Positions 56,353 through 64,000 of a stretch of DNA of 64,000 nucleotides are shown one piece after another. Where the stretch lies: positions 304,630-368,629 of the forward strand of contig QANU01063326.1 of NCBI GenBank assembly GCA_003254905.1, read 5' to 3'. Positions within the stretch are counted from its first letter, which is position 1; each line of letters starts with the position of its first letter. The DNA is from Nissolia schottii (taxonomy: Eukaryota; Streptophyta; Magnoliopsida; Fabales; Fabaceae). The notes beneath the pieces were generated by a model. It was given only the letters and a program-made list of their open reading frames with translations. It was not told the DNA's origin and did not search any database. The translations under genes and the position numbers were made by a program.

Positions 56353-58036
56353 CTGCAGGTGTATCTAAATTTTTACGAATGAAGAGGCATTATCATTTGC
56401 ACCCATCCAAGTGGCAAATCGGTAGCTTCATTAGAAATGTTGAAATCCATTACACGTGTTCTCTTCGTTTTAATTTTTTTTTTTAAATGATGAATCAATA
56501 AGCAATCTCGATTTTATTGATGATGAGGTTCTTAAGAAAATAACTTTCATACGAGAACTACGTTATCTTGTGCCCACAATAAGATGTTTTTTTCCTTTAC
56601 AAAGATCGGTATTCATTAATGATTTGAATGAATTATATAGTTGATCAGTAGGGTCAAACAAGCAAGACATCTTACTCCTTTTTTTTCACTTTTTGTTGTT
56701 ATTTTTTATACAAAGTTTTGTCCAGTATTATTTATCATATGATTAAATTAAAAATTTATTAACCTATTTTTTTTAATTATATCCCTATTATTTCTCATCC
56801 TCCCAATGACATATAATAACTATAACACTAATTGTTTGAGATTAATTTAGTTTATACGCTATTTTTTTTTATCTCAATTCTCATTAAATAATTTTTTAAT
56901 ATATGTATTTTGTCAGAAAATAACAACAAAAAATAAACAGAGGAGTGATCAGCAAGCGAAAAAGTCCAATTGGCATAAATGGAGTCTTTCGACTTTCAAA
57001 GCTAACAAAAACTTAGAACCTAGATAGGATCAGATAAATTTCTTTCAATCCCTCAAAATTTTCTCAATTACTCCCTCCATCTACTTGTAAATGTCACGTT
57101 TCACCCACAACTTTATCTAAAATTAATTATTCTTTGATTAAATTAAAGAAATATTAATTATTGTGTTTTCCACTATGCACTATTTTACTATTGTATTAAT
57201 TGCATTGCAATTTTTCATAAAGGTAATTTAATTTAAACATTTGATATGTTCTTAAGTATGTGCAAATTAATTATTTTCTTAATTTGTGTCTATTTATCAA
57301 AAGTGACACATAAGAGTGGTTAAAAGAAGTACTTGTTATTCTTTAAATATTGAGTGGAACCATCAAGTCTCTACTTCAATTAGGAGGACACATAAGATCT
57401 CCATGACTTTAGATTAAACCCAAAGAAAACCAAAAAAAACTTAACAAAATAACCTAATAAACTAAACTAATGAAAAGAATTTTTGGGGTCATGGATAACC
57501 ATGGGAGATGAACACTTGGATGGAGGTGGACACCACTAGCATCTATGAAAGGGTCGGCTCGAGATGGAGGAAGAACTTTTCGATGGCGTATGGGAGAGGT
57601 GTAGCGATGATGCACTTAGCACTGCAAACACCTAGGGAGGAGCTCGACACAAGTGTCTAGAAGTAACACTAGAAGGGCATTTAAGTGGGGGGGTAAAGGT
57701 AGCGACAACGCTTAGAAAAATCGCATGCGGCAAAATTGTGGAGCAGCACTCACTAAAAAAACTCTTACGAGCACAGAGGGATTGTTAAGACGGCGCAATA
57801 GAGACTCGATCGGGTACAAAGGGATCCCAAGGTGTGGCACAAGGGGCAAGAGCTTGCCGGCAACGTGTGCCCATAATTATAAGATTAGCTGTTATAAAAT
57901 AATAATTCAAATAAATCGAATATATAAAAACACTTTGTAATTATAAAATTTCGCACACCTCATTCCTATTCCCATAGACTAGCATGCACCTAGACAAAAG
58001 TATTTAGTGTCAATTATTAAGCAACTCGGCGGTTTC

Positions 58037-58200
58037 TTACCTTGTGTCCCCATCGCCTATGATTCGTGTAACCATGCTTGAAGCAGGCAAGGCACATGCT
58101 CCAGTGCCAAAGTTCCAAAGTGGCCCATATTCCTCCACATGCCACAAACAATAGGTTAAATTATGAATGTGAGCACCAACCAGGCCATGCTTACAAATTA
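58037..58200 (-). other. Exon-like fragment of unknown gene
   Basis: The minus strand reads GLVGAHIHNLTYCLWHVEEY, then GPLWNFGTGACALPASSMV, then TRIIGDGDTR. It is followed by AAG|GTAAGAA, a strong splice donor, and preceded by TTTGTAAG, a weak acceptor. I do not recognise the family. No partner exon is visible nearby, so it may be a captured or left-over exon. Confidence 0.3.
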
Positions 58201-60639
58201 ACGGGTATAGACAAAAGGGGACAATTTTCAAATCTAGTGGGAGGTGGATCAGGAAAGAGCAAAGCAAAATGTTACTTTTTAAATGTTGTTGGAGTCTAGC
58301 TGTTAGATACGTAGAGATTAAAGTGGAAGGAAAGCACTAGCCGGTACCTGCAAGCTCCTTTTCTAAAAGATATGTTATTTGCACAATTTTGTTATTTCAA
58401 CTTACTAAAAAAGATGTTTATACTTTATTACTTTCTCATAGTGAATCATGAAATTCACTTTCCGCAAAATAAACCCCATGATATACTGTATACATCTTTT
58501 AGATTTAGCATGTACAATGAATATTTTTCTTATTTGTATAACAATTTATAAACACTCAATACACACATTCATAAAAATATGGAGTCCACCATATTTCAAA
58601 TCTTATACATACTAAATTACCTTTAATTTTTCATCTTTTTATTCATTTTTTTATACTTTTTATTAATGAAAAATTTGATATTATTAATAAAATTGGAGAA
58701 ACAATTTTTTTAGATTTAATCATTATTACTATCATTATTAATCATTATAAATAAGAAAATTATTACATTTATTACACTCAAATAAGAAATTTCAATTACC
58801 AAGTACAAATTTTATTAAATTACCGATCTTTTATGTAAGGAAAACATATCATAATCGTGTCATATAAATAATTCTATTAAATTTAAATATTAAGCGTATC
58901 ATATAATGATGATATAAATATTATTTAATTATATCAAATTTTGGGTAAGAAAAACATATCATATAAAAGAAAAATATATCATATCAGTCTCCTATATCAT
59001 CAATTAAGTTTTATATTTTCTTTTTTTTTTTTCTAATCAATAACCTCTTTAGAACAATAGTTAGAACATATAACATGTTGAATGAGCTAATCCTAGGCAA
59101 TAAAAGTAATCAATGGAAGATCTGTGAGATCTGTGTTCGAGTTCTTCAATTATGGACAACTTAATTTAGTGAACAACACTTAGCAAACTCTCGATATGGT
59201 TGTTATCGACGAGCAGGTACTTAAATATTATCTATGTGTTATTTTTATATTTTCTTTTAATAATATTTAGAATAACATATTACTAATCATTCTTTGATAC
59301 TTTGATTTTTTAGCTTGATAGGATTCACTGTAGAATCTCTAACCACTACATAAAGTTTCTCAAGTCACTTATTGTTCATGACAAAAAATAAAAGTCACTT
59401 GTTGTGGAAGGTTGGGTCTACACAATGACTAATGTGACAATGGCTAAAGACAAACAACAGTACAAGTCATGCACTCATGCATACACATAATTTTTAAGAA
59501 AGATAGTCAAGTCAGATATGCCACAAAATGTATTCAATTTTGTCCCTTACAAGGACATCCTCTAATCTATCATTTAGAGAATTTGTATACTACACTTAAT
59601 ATATTATTTGTTGCACAATACATATCTCTTTAACCTATTTCGTATATTTAATATTTTGTTATGCATACTAGAGATTAAACATATATCACAAATAAACACA
59701 AATCATATTTTCAACACAACATCTCAATTTTTATTACTTTGTTAATTAAAAATATTATAAGTATCAATAATTATTAATTTAAAATAGTATAAATATTAGT
59801 AATAATGCTTAAAAAATTTAAAAAATCTTAACAAATGTAAATATTACATAATTCAGATTTTTTTTTTCTCCAATAGCTCATCTCAGTGAAACCAATTTAT
59901 ATTTTTACTCATTTCAATCAATATTTAATGTATACAAATCATATTAATTGATTTCAAAATAAATTTAAATTTCATTTTTCTAAAAACCTAATTGGTTGGG
60001 TTTTGCACCCACCCTCAACTTATTGAATAAAAAAACTACCCTAGCCCACCCTACTTGTGGATTTTAAAAATAAAAATCTTAACCTTACCCACAAAAAAAT
60101 ATTTAAACTCTTACCGTATTCTACTATACACGTTACTTTCTAAAAAATATTTGTATGTTTATATGATACAATTGTCAAGGAAAAAAGAAGAAGTTATTTT
60201 AGTGCATGGCAACAACATAATTTAAACTATCAACTACATAACTCATAAAAATTAAACAAAGATGACGTTCTTAACACAACAAAATATTGGAATTTGTTAG
60301 ATATATTGAGAAAAGTCAAACTAAATCATACAAATATTGACAACACGAAAAAGACAATCACATTCATGCCTAAGAATCACATGTAAATATAAATACCAAT
60401 ATATATAAAATAACAATAATATATATAATATATATATATGGCGTGCAGGTAGGGTCAGGTTGAGTTCATGTTAACCCTACTGTAACCCACACAGGTAATT
60501 TTGAGTAATTACCCGCGCGAGTAATTACTCACAATAGAGTGAGTTTTGATTCTACCCATCGAGTTGGATTGAGGTGAGTACCCATATAGAGGATAGGAAT
60601 TGGCATCCCTACCAATACGAGTACTAACACTTAATTTTA

Positions 60640-60720
60640 AACGACTCTCTCAGTCGAGATTTGAACTATGGTTCATTATTTTGTGGCATTACCTCTGAAC
60701 TAAATCTCAGCTAGTTAATG
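60640..60720 (-). mobile_element. Possible second SINE head (tRNA-like)
   Basis: The minus strand has TAGTTCAGAGGTAA (A-box-like) and, about 35 bases later, GTTCAAATCTCG (B-box-like). The downstream body and a poly(A) tail cannot be delimited. Confidence 0.35.
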
Positions 60721-63700
60721 TGAATTGTTATCATTTAAATAATTCATTAATAATTTTAAAATATTATATGGTTTCGTCCAAGTTGGGTCATGAAACATAA
60801 CTTGAACCTGACCCGAAAGGTTATCAAGTCAAATTTAATAATCCAAATTGGCTAAAAAAGTTTTATGTTGAGTTGGGCAAGACCATCAAGCCAGACTAAG
60901 TCATGAACACTCCTAAGTTATCTTTTGACAAATTTATTTGTCTTAAATTTGGACAAAATATTAAATATCACATCCCTAGCAAGTTTTTAATTGTTTGATT
61001 TAACAATAGATTTAACTTGAATGCACTGACAATATGAATAAGTTTTACACTGTGATCTAATTATATAATGACACACAAGCAAATATATTTGACTATAATA
61101 CCCACTACTTGAATGATCATATAAATGGAAGAAATTGATTAGATGATTGTACAAAGATCGTTTACACTGTTAGTGCATTAAAATCAAACTCTTTAACAAT
61201 ATGACTGAAATTTATATTTACACCATATATTTTATTTTCACATCAATACGTTTATATTTAAATTGTACAATTTTCCTGTGCATTGCATTGCATGAGTTCA
61301 TACTCTAGTTAATACTACATGATTCAGTTAACATAGCAAGACGTGATTATATTGTGCGGTGTTCGGAGAAAGTAAGGAGCCGTGCTACCGTGGTAGGTAG
61401 GTAGTGGAGATAAAGGTGAAGATGGATAACTGACTCGATGGAGTCTAGCCATATCAATTAGGTTTTTATTTTTTTTTTTTTTTTTTTTTAATTTTCTAAT
61501 GTTTCCTTGTGATTCCTTTAGATTGTAATTGCTGATCCTGGTGCCGTTGAGCCCATTTTTCTGAGTTGAGGTTACAAAGCAAAGAAAAAAAAATTGAAAT
61601 CCCCAAGTTCTTTTCTTTGATGAGGTGGTTGGAGAGGGCCGAGAGGCGGTCATTGTTCATTAGTTGACGAGTTTTGACTAACACTAAATTCATTAGCGCG
61701 GAGAAAGTGATTGTGGAGAGAAGAAAAGAAGGAGATGGACAATAACAAGGGAGGATGTGTGAAGATAAAGAAGAATTTTTTTTATTAAAAGAAAACGACA
61801 AATTTGCCCAAAATGAAATAAAATTAAGGTTTGTTTTGAACAACTCAGAAATCTTAGGGAGGTAAAATGCACATTTTAAAATGTTCGAGGTTAAGTACAC
61901 AAAAACAATAGTATATCGAAATAAAATGTTATTTTTCTTTAATTATACGACACGCTTATGATACATTTTTCTTACCGAAGACATCGATAATTTAATATGT
62001 ATTGTGCATGGTTATTGAATTTTATTATTTGAGTGAGTGTAATAAATAAAATAATTTTCTTATTTATGATGATGATGATAATAATAATAATTAAATCCGT
62101 GAGATTTGTTTCTCCAATTTAATTAATAATATCAAATTTTAATTAATAAAAAATAAAATAAATGAATAAAAAATAAAAATTAAAGGTTATTTAAAATGCT
62201 TCGGGTTTGGAATGCTGCTCATTGGAGATAATTTCTATTTAATGTAATAACTTGTTTTTAGTATATCTACCCTAATAATAAAAAGAATATTCAAGTGTAA
62301 CCAACCCCTACTTTGGTATCCAATTCCCCCCTCTTTTATCCTTACATACTTCATAGTATAAATAGTTTTTTTTTATAGCAGTTTCCAATTTCTATTTGAC
62401 ACACACGAAGTGTGTGCAACACTTGCTAATTATTAGTAATCAGTAATGATTGATATAGTAATATAATTATTTAAGCAATATTCAAAATACTAGGAATTAT
62501 AAATAACTAAATTAATAGTTTTTTCAGTTTCATGACATAATTAGACTTTCAACTTTACTAATTTTATTAATATTTCTTTTTTAAAAATGTTATAAATCTG
62601 TCTGTATGAGTGAAATTATGCAAAATAAAAATGAAATGGTAACAAAGGAAATTAATAATTATTGTGAGAGGGAAATTGACAATAAAATGTGAAAAATTAT
62701 AAATGCCTTTTAACAGTTTTTTAATCACTGTCCAAATCAAAAGAGCATAAAAAAATTATATAGTTATTTTTTCCTTAAAATAAAAAAAAGTTAAATGAGA
62801 TTGACTTTCTTTAATGTCATATTTTAAAATTAAAATTTGAATTGCCAACAAATCTTTCAAAAACAAGCGTTTGAAACATGTCTACCTATTTTTCAATTTC
62901 AATACTTTCTAAACTAGAAAAAAAAAATCAAATATCAAGCACATTCACCACTTAAAGTGTAAAAAGATATATAGGTTATAAAAAATATATATAATCTCTA
63001 ATATAATTATGATAAGAGTTTAATTTCTATATACATGTAGTTTTAATGTTGTTTTACACGTCATTCAATTAAATAATTTCAAATACATGATTATTTAAGT
63101 AGTATGTGTGAAATTCTGAGTTGTTAACAGATGTGATAGGATCTGATTGGATGACTGTGTAAAACAACTTAACACTTTTAGTGCATAGAAACTAAATTGT
63201 TATGAATATAAAACTATCCCATTAAGTATGATGAAGCAATCAAAATTATGTAAAAATTAAGGAGATTATTAATCTATTAAATCATATATCACGTTCAAGT
63301 AATATATCTGATGTATATAAATTAGTAATACATGCATGTACCCATAAAAAAAATGCAACACTTTCTCATTTTCCTCATTATATTATAAGGTAAGTACTTT
63401 ATTTCGGTGTTGCTCAATCAATAGGAGAACACATGTATAATTTTTTATTTAACTTAAAAGTCATTGTTTGCTTCATATTAATTTACTTACTATTTAGTTT
63501 TTTTTCAAGGACATAATTATATATTTTCAAAAATTGGATCATCTATCAAATGAAATATTAATTAAATTATAAATGGGACTAAATAGGTTGATTTTTAAAG
63601 GTAAATTAAATATGTCAGTCCACACCGTTTTAGGCAATTTGATCCATAGGTTGATGAAAAATAAAATAAAAGTTAAAAAAATTATTTGTAAATGAATTAT

Positions 63701-64000
63701 TACTTTAATATTGTATTAAAAATAAGAAAATAATTATTTGAAAACTTTATTTTAATGCTACAAAATAATATTCCTATAGTGTATCCTCATATTTTATAAT
63801 TCAATAAATTCAAGAACAAATATTTAAAGTAGCACAAAAAAGTATTAAAAAAATAATTAAAAATGTTTTAACATGCAAGTCAAACTTGGCCCATACCTTG
63901 CTTTAACACGTGGGTTAGATTGATCCAACTATATAGGTCAAAATATTTTGTTAGACTACAAAAACCAACTCGACAGGTTAACCTTGCACTCATTTTATTA

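Larger units (their letters stand above)
56361..64000. other. AT-rich intergenic DNA to the window end
   Basis: No complete gene seen. Noted pieces: a GC-richer segment at about 57480-57880 of unknown origin, an exon-like minus-strand segment at 58037-58200, a tRNA-like SINE candidate at about 60640-60720 beside hAT-like text (ATTGGCATCCCTA near 60600), and a T run at 61468-61490. The last 2.5 kb is AT-rich spacer. Confidence 0.45.

Noticed and set aside
61324..61900. Two overlapping minus-strand frames of 109 and 134 codons
   Set aside because: Different frames of the same bases, rich in Lys/Ser/Phe runs from poly-T tracts; no conserved domain.
1..64000. CRISPR arrays, operons, bacterial promoters
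   Set aside because: The window is plant nuclear DNA. The tandem arrays lack the regular repeat-spacer pattern and no prokaryotic gene is present.

Overview
The window reads as nuclear DNA of a dicot plant, most probably a legume and perhaps soybean (Glycine). It is AT-rich, its genes are separated by long stretches dense in transposable elements, and it has spliced plant genes, plant transcription-factor and chromatin families and a nuclear tRNA-Gln. The legume assignment rests on the general look of genes and repeats and is an inference.

Layout. (1) 1-2.7 kb: intronless bHLH-MYC_N transcription factor of the bHLH13/JAM type. (2) 4.3-9.2 kb: a mobile element carrying a decayed Plant Mobile Domain (PMD/MAIN-like) gene, bracketed by arrays of short hairpins and by telomere-like repeats. 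(3) 9.2-18.6 kb: gene-poor AT-rich DNA with simple repeats and a degenerate tandem array. (4) 18.6-28.2 kb: a nest of elements. A TIR element with an 11-bp target duplication holds a second TIR element that captured a piece of a tonoplast sugar transporter (TST/TMT) gene. A second, inverted copy of that capturing element lies 2 kb further on and is split by a 4.1-kb solo-LTR-like insertion. (5) 30.0-33.3 kb: six-exon DMS3-like gene (RNA-directed DNA methylation). (6) 35.5-38.2 kb, minus strand: four-exon KELP coactivator gene whose last exon is a copia-type gag domain with a CCHC knuckle, followed on the same strand (upstream) by tRNA-Gln(CUG). (7) 41.4-46.9 kb: thirteen-exon JmjC histone demethylase gene (JMJ25/IBM1 class). 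(8) 46.9-53.3 kb: intergenic, with a LINE relic, a tRNA-derived SINE and a MITE. (9) 53.5-55.0 kb: intronless nepenthesin-type aspartic protease. (10) 55-64 kb: AT-rich DNA with a clean hAT-type MITE.

The genes are independent transcription units. Two neighbours act on opposite sides of silencing by family knowledge: DMS3 promotes RNA-directed DNA methylation and JMJ25/IBM1-class enzymes remove H3K9 methylation. Splice-site phases add up for every exon of the KELP-gag, DMS3-like and JMJ models, although the first JMJ junction uses a weak donor.
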